This document shows, piece after piece, positions 38,450 through 48,870 of a stretch of DNA of 64,000 nucleotides. The notes beneath the pieces are model-generated. The model saw only the letters and a list, made by a program, of their open reading frames with translations, did no database searches and had not been told where the DNA came from. Source of the stretch: Colius striatus (Eukaryota > Chordata > Aves > Coliiformes > Coliidae). The position numbers were made by a program, and so were the translations under genes. The stretch's first letter is position 1. Every line of letters begins with the position of its first letter. The stretch covers positions 5,740,001 through 5,804,000 of the forward strand of contig NC_084774.1 of NCBI RefSeq assembly GCF_028858725.1, read 5' to 3'.

Positions 38450-41400
38450 ATACTGACAAAGGTCTATATTGGGATAAGTAACTTAAAAAACTTATTTGTA
38501 CTATTTAGACTCTTAATTTGTTAAAACTGAAGAGACTTTTCCAGATCTCACTTTCCTATTGATTCTGTTTGTTTATATGCTCAGCACAGATCCTTGGGCA
38601 CTATGCTTTGTGTCTGATGTTTTTCTGGGTTTCCAGAAGCACACAGGGCTGGGGAGGGATGAGGAGGAAAGGCTTGCAGACACTAATCTAGAAACACCAT
38701 GAAAGCATTTCTAATCTCCCTACATGCTATGACACTTGCATTAACTGCAGTCTTTGGCTGATAAAAACAATATTGAATCATTGCTTTGGTAGATGAACAT
38801 TGCAGCAGGACAGGAGAATTTTTTTGGTCTCTTTTCCAACTCCCATACTGAAGTCAGCAGTGGTTAGTAGCTATCAGAAGACTTAAATGCCTCGATGTAT
38901 AAAGGAGTGACCTGCAGCCATGCAGTCCTTGGTGAGGCCTCCACTGTAGAGTTGTTGCCACACCAGAGTTGTGTTCTAGTGGAGTTCACATTAGCTCTGA
39001 CAGACTACCCAAGAAACACTAGCACAGTCTAACCTGGTGGTTTGGCACCTGCTTATCAGCAAGTTAAGGCTTTGCATACCTGGGGAAGGTAAAAGGGGGG
39101 TACCCTATGAGAGACAGCTCTGAGGAACTGGACACAGTTGAGTGAACAACTTTTATCTACAAAAGTAACTCTCAATCTTCAACCCTTTTTCTGCACAAGG
39201 GGGCTGCTGCACGCAGAACTATTTGCCTGCATGAATATGTCGTCTTGGCCAGTTTTAAGTCCAAACTTTACACATAAGCCTGTTTGGGTCTCTGTAAGCC
39301 ATCAATGGATTAAATCCAGCTCACTTAGGTGTGCTTCAGCCAAGCAGCAGCAAATGCAGCTTGCACCTATCTTCCTTTTATCTGGTGGCTGTTAGACATC
39401 AACATTGCATTTCCCTCCCCCGAGGGAATCCTCACAGCCTTCTCCTTTCTTACAGGCTATAAAAAGTTGACTGGGGCTCCCAGTGACTTAAGTTCTGCAC
39501 TCTGCTCTCCATCAAATCTAGCACATCCAGGGCTCTGGGCTTCTCATTCTCAGCTCCTCCAGGCAGCAGAGGAGGCTGTGTATCACGACCACGTTGGGCA
39601 GGAAATATTTTTGGATCTGTGAGGTTATTAGCAGACTGAGAATTTACTGGTTTGAGCTCTGAAGATACAATTTTCTCCCCTCACCAGCTTTAGGAACAAA
39701 TTAGGAAATGGTAGCAGTTGATCTCATTTTTTAAACCTGAGTTCAGTTCAAGGCAGGGAAAGTCCTTGTATGTTTTGAAACATTCAGAGAAGTTGGGCTT
39801 CCTCCATTAATGAAACACATACTACATGTAAGACTAGGGCTCAACCTTAAGAGATTGTAAAAGTCATTCTGTAGTAGAAAGGAGATGATTTGGTAACTGG
39901 ACAGATTTTACTACATCTGTGTGTGGCTAACAGTAAGTCTTCTGATTACCTTGAGAAAAGTCTTCTGGGATAACACCAAGTGTAGCCTGGGTACTGCTGA
40001 CCAGGGCAGATGATAGTTTGGAGGCCTCTCTTCTCCCATGGTGGTGAGATTTGTCTCTCCACATCCATTCTAATGAGAATTCTGGCCTTAGTGTAACAAA
40101 TTTTGGTGCTGTATATGGTGCAAAATTCAGGCTCAGCAATGCCTTCCCTCCCCAGACCCTTTTCCTTCTTTTCCTTTTCAGAGCAATTTTGTGCTATCAA
40201 ATGTATTGAATCTTACCTAAGTCCAAGAGAATGAAAAGGAGAGCACTGCAATAGTGTTAAGTAGGTTGAGGCTTGCTTTCAGTGAGAGCTGGTAATACAT
40301 TAAAGCTGTAGGAAGCCAGTCCATTTTTGACAAACAGCTTTTAGTCCACAGCTATTTGACTTTGTTTATATGTAAAACTGAAGGAACTCATCACTGTAGC
40401 TGTATTCTTGAGCAAACTTATTATCAGGCAAAAGATATTACAGCTTCTAGATTACAAAACATCCTCCTAATTTGACTTTGCATTGTAACTGTGATTACAA
40501 TTGTAATACAGCTCTCCTGGCTTCATCACTGTAAGTGAACATGCTTGCTGAAGTCTAGCGGTGCCTAATCCAGTGTAATCAATTATCATTCAGACACAGT
40601 CAGTGACTGAAAAGTCTAGGACGTGCTTCATAGCCATGCCAAATATCTACCACTGGTTTTGGGTTGAAGTTGGATCAGTGTGGAACTTGCAGAGGCTGTT
40701 GAAGAGTGACCTAGAACAGATTAATGCTTATGTGTTGGTGACATATTTGGGGTATAACGGTCCCTGCCTGTGGGGCATCAGTAAACACGCCCAGGGACGG
40801 AGCTGCAGTTCATACTGCACACAGACCTGTTGGTTGTAGGTCTGGGATGAGCAATTCTGTAAAGTGGATATTTAGCCTGCTTCTGGTCAACTATTTTGTT
40901 TTGGCACTGGGGGGAATAACATACACATAGATACTCTTGTATGTGCGTTGTAGGAGCCTACCTCCAGGAACAGGGCTTTTTATCAGGAAATGTAGCAGTG
41001 TAACATCAACAGTGGTTTTTCATAACTGTGTTTTAAAGGTCATCCCCGTGGAAAGCTCTGAGGTACATAGAGAAGGCACTTGACTATTTTATCAGTTCTT
41101 CTTATTGCTAAAAAGCTGTAGAAGCTGGAAATCATGTTGTGACTGGCATATCTGGTACTTGGCTTATTAGAGGAGGGTTTGGTGAGGGGTTTTTTTTATG
41201 CTATACAGAGTTTTCTTAGGCTCAAGGAACAGCTAGGTACAGATTCAAGGTCAGATTAGAATCCCACTTCTGTTAGCAGTAAGCCAAAGGCTGTAGTTGT
41301 TCATATGGACTACACAAAGATTTGGGAATGTGGATGCATTGAGAGGTCTGTTGTAGGCAGAGCTGCACAGGACATGAACCCTTCTGCTTGTAAAACCTTC

Positions 41401-42905
41401 CTGGATGCTGAAGTCATACTGCTTCTAGCAAACCAAGTGGTTGATGACAGCAGCTTTACTTTCCATGTTGAAGGACTTCTTTTAGATGGAAAGACTTCTT
41501 TTAGTGCATCTGCTTTACTAAGCTCAGCCAAGAAAGTCCCAGCACTGAAATGTTAGATAAAGGCTTAAGTACCATTGCTGGGATCTGACGTCAGATGTGG
41601 ATCTGTATTTCACACATACCAAGGGATGTGATTTGAGCCCACTTAGTCTCACTTCTGTGGTGCTCTGGCATCTCAAAACCCTCCCAATTTTGAGAAGAAC
41701 TGACTGTAGCTGATGTGATTCTGTACTATCCTGCAGGTGTATCTGAAGAACCACATGGATAAGGAATTCCTGACAGGGAAGGAAAAGAGCATGGCAGGGC
41801 AATAGCAATAATGAATTAGTGCAATAATCAGTAGAGGCAGTGAATTCTGGCAGTGAATTCTCTAGTTTATTGAGCAAGCTCTTATTTTGTGGGGCTGAAA
41901 GCACTTACAAACTCCCATATGCCATTGCAGCTTCTGTTTAGTGTCCTTTTGGTTTAATCTTGGAGCTCTGTGTACCCAGATTTTTTCTGCTGAACCTAAA
42001 TCAGCAATACCATGAAATAAGAATATGTTAACTGAGAAGGCAATAGTACTGGTCTCCAGAAAGCCAAAGATGAGCCGTTGTCCATCTGCTGGAAAGTGTT
42101 CTCCCTACATCTGGATATTTCTGTGCCTTATCATACTTGCTAAAGGTAACGTGATAACTAGTCTCTGCAAGGCTTCTGGTGACTATACAATGCTGGTCTT
42201 AACTTGGAGACTGTTTTGCAAGGAGGTAACACTTCAGAGCAAACCACATTTTGAATTTTTTATTTGCTCTTTCAGATTCTCTCAAAAGGAAATACGCAGT
42301 GTCTTCATTCTAATGTAACAAATCACATTTGACCTGCTTTGTTACAGCAGTTCTCCACAGGCAGAATCCAGAGCATGTCTTAGTACAAAACACAGCTAAT
42401 ATTTACATTTTTTGTTTTGTTTTGCCAATGGCTGTACAACAGAATCTGTTGTTTCTGGTTGCTCTTCAGCTTTACTCTGCTGTTTTCACATTGACCATAC
42501 TGGTAATGGACTTCTGAGTTCTCACACACAATTTGAGTACCACGGGGTTCTTTGGGCACCATCTGCTGTGTCACAGTTATGACCTACAATATTTTGCTAT
42601 ATATCCACCAGAGAAGCTGTAATAGAGGAGCCTCTGCTCAAGATACCTGTTCCCAAACCTAAGCCAATGCAGTTATCTCCACAGCTGGAGGGGAAGATAC
42701 GGGTTCCTTAATGGTGCAGATGTGGCCTTAGCGTTGCCACTTCTACATCTTCAGCCTCTAGATTGCAGCGTGAAAGTGACTTCCAGGGTTGGCGGTAGCC
42801 CTGGTACAGCTCGGAGTGACTGCAGCGTGTACAGGACATTAATGGATGATGGAAAGCCTTCTGCAATAACTCCTTATTCCATCGATCAGTAGTAAATGAT
42901 GTACA

Positions 42906-42911
42906 AATAAA
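42906..42911 (+). terminator. Candidate distal poly(A) signal of PPP1R16B
   Basis: Canonical AATAAA in AT-rich sequence 5.2 kb after the stop codon and just under 1 kb before the FAM83D start codon. An ATTAAA at 43224-43229 is an alternative. Confidence 0.35.
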
Positions 42912-43602
42912 ACTTGATGAAATGTATTTTATGTGAAAAAAACCCAATGTAAGAACTGTATATTGTATTAGCAGCTTTGTGTATAAAATGGCATTTTGGC
43001 AATCAGAGTCTAATATATTTAAAACGTTTTTTTAAAAGGATATTTGATATTGTACGGAGCTGACTTTATTGCTACTGTATGAAGAGATGGTTTCTTAACT
43101 TGCAGCAATGCATAAAATCTAAAGTTGTCTGTAAAACTCATGCCAAAAGGGTATGTCTGACAGTATTAGCACCTGACTCAGCGTCTTTACTAGAGAGATT
43201 GACTTTTTTAATTTAAAAATGATATTAAAATGTCTTTTAATAATACAGAACTGCCGTCGGGTTTTATTCGGTTATTTACACCTTGGTACTCAGACGTCTC
43301 TGCCTTTCTCAAGTGCAGCCGTAACGGTTAACTGCCTTTCCTGGCTTCTCAGGGGGTTGGTTGGGGCTCACGCTCCAGCCGCCCCTGAGGGGACAGCGCG
43401 GGGTGAGGGACGGGGCCGCCGTGCGAGTGTGGCCGAGGCGCTGGTCCGCGTCAGGCCTTGAAGCCGCATGGAAGAGGCAGCGTGAAATTGCTGCCTCGCC
43501 CGGGAGCCCTCCGCGGCCCGGGGAAGGAAGCCGGGCACTGCCGGCGCGGCGGGTAACGGCCCCGGCACGGCCCCTGGCTCGGCCCCTGGCTCCGCGGCGC
43601 GC

Positions 43603-43728
43603 CGGGCTGGGCTGGGCTGGGCCGGGCCGGGCTGGGCCGGGGCGGGGCGGGGCTGGGCTGGGCTGGGCTGGGCTGGGCTGGGCCGGGGCGGGGCTGGGCT
43701 GGGCTGGGCTGGGCCGGGGCGGGGCTGA
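43603..43728 (+). repeat. GGGCT-type pentamer repeat upstream of FAM83D
   Basis: About 125 bases made almost only of GGGCT, GGGCC and GGGGC units, with a higher-order pattern of GC-box-like GGGGCGGGGC alternating with runs of GGGCT. Many G3 runs lie on the + strand, so G-quadruplex formation is plausible. The tract is absent upstream of the second FAM83D copy. Confidence 0.85.
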
Positions 43729-43824
43729 GGCGGAGCCGCCTCGGACGTAGCCAACCGGGTTGCGGGGCGGTGCGCGGCTGCCCCAGTGGCGGCGGCGCGC
43801 GGCGCTGTTTGGATTCAAAGCCGC

Positions 43825-43830
43825 TATAAA
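43825..43830 (+). promoter_or_regulatory. TATA-like box of FAM83D copy 1
   Basis: TATAAA in an otherwise GC-only context, 35 bases before the ATG. It lies inside the block shared with the second copy, where the same box has the same spacing. Confidence 0.4.
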
Positions 43831-43859
43831 GGCGCGGCCGGGCCGCACCGCGCCGGGCC

Positions 43860-44300
43860 ATGGCCAACGCGTCGCAGTGCCTGGAGGAGGGCGCCGGGCT
43901 CTGGCCGCCGCGGCCGCCCGGGCCGTACAGCGAGGCGCAGCGGCTGGCGCTGGAGGAGCTGGTGGCGGGCGGCCCCGAGGCGCTGCGGGCCTTCCTGCGG
44001 CGGGAGCAGCTGCCGCCGTTCCTGTCCGAGCCCGAGGTGCAGGCCATCGCGCGGGCCGCGCTGCCGCCCGCCGCCGCCCCGGAGCCCGCGGATGAGCCCT
44101 CGCTGGACGGCTCCTCGCTCACCTACTTCCCCGAGCGCTCGGACCTGGAGCCGCCGGCGCTGGAGCTGGGCTGGCCGGGCTTCGGCAGCGGGGCGTTCCG
44201 CGGGCTGACGCGGGTGGAGGCACACTTCCAGCCCGGCTGCGGGGACAGCATCTACGGCTGCAAGGAGGCGGTGCGGCGGCAGATCCGCTCCGCCCGGCAG
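43860..44300 (+). CDS. FAM83D: FAM83D copy 1 exon 1
   Basis: 147 codons, very GC-rich, with donor CAG|gtgagt. The exon is identical to exon 1 of the second copy except for residue 14 (Leu here, Arg there) and one missing 15-bp unit. Confidence 0.95.
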
Positions 44301-47300
44301 GTGAGTGCGGATGCCCACAGCGCTCTGCCCGGGCCCGTCTCCGGCATCGATCGATGAGCGTGAGCTCCGTGTGACACCAAGCGAAGCTGAGAGGCTTTAG
44401 AACCTGTGTCGAGCAAAGTAAGCCTCGTCCGGAGGCTCGCCTTGTAACCGCACAGCGAGCGGCACTCTGGCAGTGCGCAGCTCTGTGGAGTCGCTTTCCC
44501 GGCTGTGCTGTCGCAGAGGCGCGGGGCCGAGAGTTCCCCATCCCGCAGCTCTGCTCGCAGAACGGCTGCTGGTCAGGGCTAATCCCCTCCCCGCTCTCCC
44601 AGGGCTGGTTTCGAGATGCACTTGTGTGTATTCAAAGTGGAAGGTTTCCAATTCCAGGTTCTTTACTGATGTGCTCTGCATGTCAGATTCGCTCGTAGAA
44701 GCCTCCTACTGTCCCGTAAAGGGCATGACACAAAAAAGGCCTCTATAAAAGAGGCTCTACACAAATAACTTTTATGGTTATAGCTCCCTTCTCTTCTTTG
44801 CCGTATTAGTTGCTCCTGAGTAATGTGTAGCAGGACTTCTATATGAGCAGAAGGCTTTGATCTGATGCAGAGAATGGTTTAAAAAACACTTGGCATAGTA
44901 ACTTCTAACTGTTCAGTGTAACTCATTACATTACCGAGTTTATAGCTGCAACTGTCCTCTGCAGGAGGGAACCGCCCTTCTTGTTTGCAGCCATTCAATT
45001 GGCTTAGCTAAAATTTAAATGTATAGCTTCCTCTTCAGGTGGCGAGGTGAAGCAACCCCTGGCTCTTTGTGTAACATCTGCTTGCACATGGCACACCCTC
45101 AATCAACAGCTGAGCTTAGTCCCTGCCTGCTTGTTAGGGCAGGAGCTTAGGGTGTATGTGACAATGACATGAACGATGGGCTCCCTGCCAGAAACGGTCA
45201 CAGAGGAAGCTCACTTCTCAAAGGATCCTTACAGGGTAGATGAGATCAGTCTGGCAACTTGAGTAAACTTCATAAAGATAATTATTTCTCCAAAAAGCTG
45301 TATTTGTTTGTAACTTTCTTCCTTGAAGCATCTTTTCAAATGCCTTTCCTAGCACCAAGCCAAGTGCCAAGCAAACTGTTCTGAGGCTGCTATGCACATG
45401 CCTGAACAGGGAGCGTTCCTGTGGACACAGAATGGATAGAAATTTCGACCCCCTGGAATTTCTATTGGATATTAGATGCTGTGTGATATTACTTGATCAT
45501 GATTTGAAGTGATTTGAAGGCACCAGAGTTTCCAAAGAGTTTAGCATTAGTTGTTCAGTTTTCAGGTGTTCTTACTCATCTGGTTTTATCAAAAGCATCT
45601 TATTGTCTTTATCTTCCTTTGACACTTAGACAAGTGATTGGGTGGAGAAAAGTAAAGGAGACGCAAGAAGCTCAAGCATAAGCTAACTTTATGTAGAAAT
45701 ACTGATGTGCCTGTGTGTTACACCTAAGAACTCATCCATATGGAGCCAATCCCTTAGGGGATTCCTGGATGGGAATTCAAATCTTAGGCTGTTCTTGTGG
45801 GAAATGTTTTCTTTGAGCACAGGCGATGCCACACACGGAGCAACTGTTGTGTGTTTGTATGTGGTAGGTGTGTTGCAGCAATGTGGGGATTCCTTATCTA
45901 TTGCATAAGGACAGGTGCCAGGTATTTGCAGTGGTTGTATAATTGTTGTCTTTGATATTGGTCTAATAAAAGATGAATACAAAAGTCATGAAGTCAAATT
46001 CTATGCCTTTGGATCCCCATATATATGATCTTGGTTTTTAAGGTTTAGAACGCCAGCACCTAAATAGCATGTGATTCTCCTTCAGGCAGTGGCTGTCTGT
46101 AGCAGGTATGCCATGGTGGGACAGCAGGAGCAGAAGTGGCTTGTCTGGATTCCTGATTCTGCTATGATAGCTTCCCTAGTGTTATCAAAAGGCCAGATTG
46201 CGGGAGAGTATGGAGAAAAGCTGGCTGGGACCAGCAGCAGACAGAAGGAAAAACCTCTTGTTTTGCATGCCAGGTGCAATGATTTTACAGAAACATTGTG
46301 GGAATACAGAAATCCTTTATAATTTGCAAGGGCCTGCACAGAAGGCCCAAGAAATGTGCATCTGGCCTTGGTGACAGCAGCAGGAGAAAATGGCTGGGGG
46401 AGACAAGTGTTCTGGCCATGTGTAGAATAAAGCCTTTGAACAAGTGTTGTGTCTTCTTGCAGGTGATTGCCCTTGTGATGGATTCCTTCACAGATATAGA
46501 TATCTTCAGTGACCTTCGAGATGCCTATAACAACCGCAAAGTCCCTGTCTATATCCTTCTTGACCAGGACTTTTTACCCCATTTCTTGGAAATGTGCAAG
46601 AATTTGGGAGTTTGTCCTGAGCAGGAAAGTGTAAGTACTAAATGTGGGTGGGTATGGTTCATTTTTTATGGCACAGCTTATGGTTATAGATATTAAGACA
46701 CCCTTCTATAAATCATCAGACTCCACTGAAAGATGAAAGCATTCTGTCTGTCTGATCACTGATATAAAAGGGTTTTTTTTCTGAAGTACTTCTCAGCTCT
46801 TGAAGATCAAGGCCCAATATCATATGGTTTCAGTACAGTCTCTAGTCCAACTTGTGAAACTGCTCACAAACTCAGTGAAAACCATGCAGAAAAGTTACCA
46901 GATCTGCTTAGTGGGAGGTACAGCCATGATGTGTGACAGCCCCGTGTGCTGGGTGGAGTGTGCACTGTGATCCATATCCTGAGGAAACAGCAATTTTCAG
47001 GCATTACTTTTGCAAGATCTAAGTAGCTTTATTGTTTGGCTCAAGGAACTGCTTGCTAAGGAAAAGAAGCCTGGGAATCTCAAGGGTGGTAATGCTCTGG
47101 TAACATTTCTTTCCTAATACATAGTTGCTTTTTTAAAAAAAGGGTTTGGATGATGTGACTTGGGTGATTTACTTAATTCCTCTGAACGTAAGCTGACATG
47201 ACTCTGTTATGGCTTGGCTTGGACAGGCTTATTTTCACCTCAGTTACAGTTTCTCTGGATAGGGAAACACTTCTAGTTTTGTGGGCTATAATTAATGACA

Positions 47301-48870
47301 CCTGTTTGTCCTTGCCACAGCCTCTCTTCAACACTGTCTAATAGCACAATGTAAGGAAGTTCATGTCATTCCCATCTTCCATAGACTGTGTAGCTGCTTT
47401 TAGGCAGAATTGCTAATCATAACATATCACAAATTAACTTCAATCTGATGTTACTCTCTCCCTTCTTTCTGAAACAGATGATGAGAGTTCGAACTCTCAC
47501 AGGAAACATTTACTATCTGAGGTCAGGTGCCAAAATTGTTGGGAAAGTCCATGAGAAATTCATGTTAATTGATGGCATTAGAGTGACAACAGGCTCCTAC
47601 AGGCAAGTATTTGGGTCTGCTGGTGCTTGATGAAACTATAGAAAGGGGGGAGTTTCTGCCAGAAGGAAATATTAACTTTTCTGTTTGCCTGGTATTGATG
47701 AATGCCAATGGCAAGTGGAGTAGCTGAGTTTAAGTAGGACTAACACAAAACTGAAAACAGCTTTGGAGAACTGATTTACACAGCTTGGTGTTAGCAAAGT
47801 GTTTGGCTGTGGACTTTATACCTTATGTACAGTATGTTGAAGCTAAACTTTGCTATCTGTAACTGTGTTGAAATGCACTGGAGGTTAACTGTACATCTTG
47901 GTTTGTTCTCAATAGTTTCACATGGTCTGATGGGAAGCTGAACAGCAGTAACTTACTGCTACTGTCTGGTCAAGTGGTTGAACACTTTGACCTCCAGTTC
48001 AGGATTCTTTATGCTCAGTCGATGCCCATCAGCCCTAAGTGGCCGTCCAGCTGCAGGAACAGTGGGATATTTGATCACCTGGTGAACAGAACAGAGTCTC
48101 CTAAAGAATATACTGTGGAAGGCAACTTGAGAGCAGAATTTGCCAGATTGTCTAGCACTCCAAAGAAACTGTTGAAAGAACTAGATCAGACTGAAGATCC
48201 TCCTGGAGGCAAACCTTGTAACTTGGGGCATTCTCGCCTCTCTGAAGAGGAATGGTTCAGTGATCAAGTGGCCAAGGTGGAAAGGAAAAGTGTATCGACC
48301 CAAACTGGCCCATGGGAGGAGAAGCCTGTAGCGACTGCCTGTAACACTGCCACACAAACCCATGCTGCCATGGCAGAAACTGCCACTCAGGCTTCTGTGG
48401 CTGCCAGAGCGACAGGCACTCAGACTTCAGTGTTGCTGAAGACTGCAGTGACACAAACAACAGAAGATGAGTACACTGAAACACCAGTGCTTGTCAGAAA
48501 GCTGTCAAAAGAAGGATGTTCTCTGTCTGGAAGGGCTGTATCAAGTTCTAGCCTGCGATCGCTGTCTTCCTCCTCCTCGCAGTGTTCTCTTGCAAGCTCC
48601 ACAGCCTCGCTGTCCTCTCTGCGGTCCTTTGAATATCCCAGCAGTCACAGGGCAGCCTACTTCCAAAAACTGCATAAAGAGAGGCAGTTGCACTACTCCA
48701 CTATCCGCTCAAAGCTCAGCCACATGGTGGGTATCCTGTCCCGGAGGGGACGTGTGCCCGACAGCTACCTGCCCCAATACCCGGGCACATGCAATCTGAA
48801 GGAGAGGCGTGACATCAGCGCCAGCCTGCGCAGCCTCCCTCAGGTTTCGCTCTTCTCTCTGAATAAGTGA
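43860..48870 (+). CDS. FAM83D: FAM83D (CHICA), full-length copy, four coding exons
   Basis: Exons 43860-44300, 46463-46630, 47478-47602 and 47916-48870 join in frame to 562 aa; the human protein is 585 aa. The ATG follows the TATA box by 35 bases and gives the family-typical [20 protein letters not shown] start. The DUF1669 PLD-like domain (about residues 1-280) includes [30 protein letters not shown], the degenerate HxKx4D motif (H228, K230, D235) and [13 protein letters not shown]235 and F269 correspond to human D249 and F283, which are needed for CK1 alpha binding. Residues 373-426 hold several TQT motifs, the type by which FAM83D binds dynein light chain DYNLL1. A Ser-rich stretch and a conserved [11 protein letters not shown] end follow. 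The known role is bringing CK1 alpha to the mitotic spindle with HMMR. Intron 3 starts with GC. This copy is the clear orthologue by length and C-terminus. Confidence 0.95.
46463..46630 (+). CDS. FAM83D: FAM83D copy 1 exon 2
   Basis: The acceptor is cttgcag and the donor gtaagt. It has 56 codons, from [15 protein letters not shown] to CPEQES, carrying the first half of the PLD-like core. Confidence 0.95.
47478..47602 (+). CDS. FAM83D: FAM83D copy 1 exon 3 with HxK motif
   Basis: The acceptor is aaacag. It encodes [13 protein letters not shown] through [12 protein letters not shown] to GSY plus two bases of a Ser codon. The donor is CAG|gcaagt, a GC donor. A GT at a shifted position does not keep the frame into the next exon. 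Confidence 0.94.
47916..48870 (+). CDS. FAM83D: FAM83D copy 1 exon 4 with TQT motifs
   Basis: The acceptor is aatag, completing Ser (AG|T). It encodes [24 protein letters not shown], the TQT-rich region, the Ser-rich stretch and the C-terminus, with TGA at 48868-48870. Confidence 0.95.

Larger units (their letters stand above)
37692..43250 (+). other. PPP1R16B: Probable long PPP1R16B 3' UTR
   Basis: After the stop there is 5.5 kb of non-coding sequence before the next CpG island. It carries candidate poly(A) signals at 38444 (AATAAA), 42906 (AATAAA) and 43224 (ATTAAA). The AT-rich final 350 bases look like a typical 3' UTR end. Human PPP1R16B also has a 3' UTR of several kb. The true end cannot be fixed without transcript data. 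Confidence 0.5.
43350..44600 (+). promoter_or_regulatory. FAM83D: CpG-island promoter of FAM83D
   Basis: The sequence changes abruptly from AT-rich to very GC- and CpG-rich around the first exon of FAM83D. It contains a GGGCT/GGGGC repeat tract (43603-43728), an inverse TTTGAA box (TTCAAA, 43814-43819) and a TATAAA at 43825-43830, 35 bases before the ATG. If the TATA box is used, the 5' UTR would be only a few bases, so the real start may lie further upstream. Confidence 0.65.
44301..47915 (+). other. FAM83D copy 1 introns
   Basis: Introns are 44301-46462, 46631-47477 and 47603-47915 (the last is GC-AG). No genes or strong repeats were recognised. The first nine intron-1 bases (gtgagtgcg) are shared with copy 2, after which the two introns are unrelated. 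Confidence 0.8.

Noticed and set aside
43309-44541. Long open frames on the minus strand and in other + frames across FAM83D exon 1 (up to 223 codons)
   Set aside because: The DNA is so GC-rich that stop codons are rare in every frame. The products are Pro/Ala/Arg-rich shadows, and the true frame is fixed by FAM83D homology and splicing.
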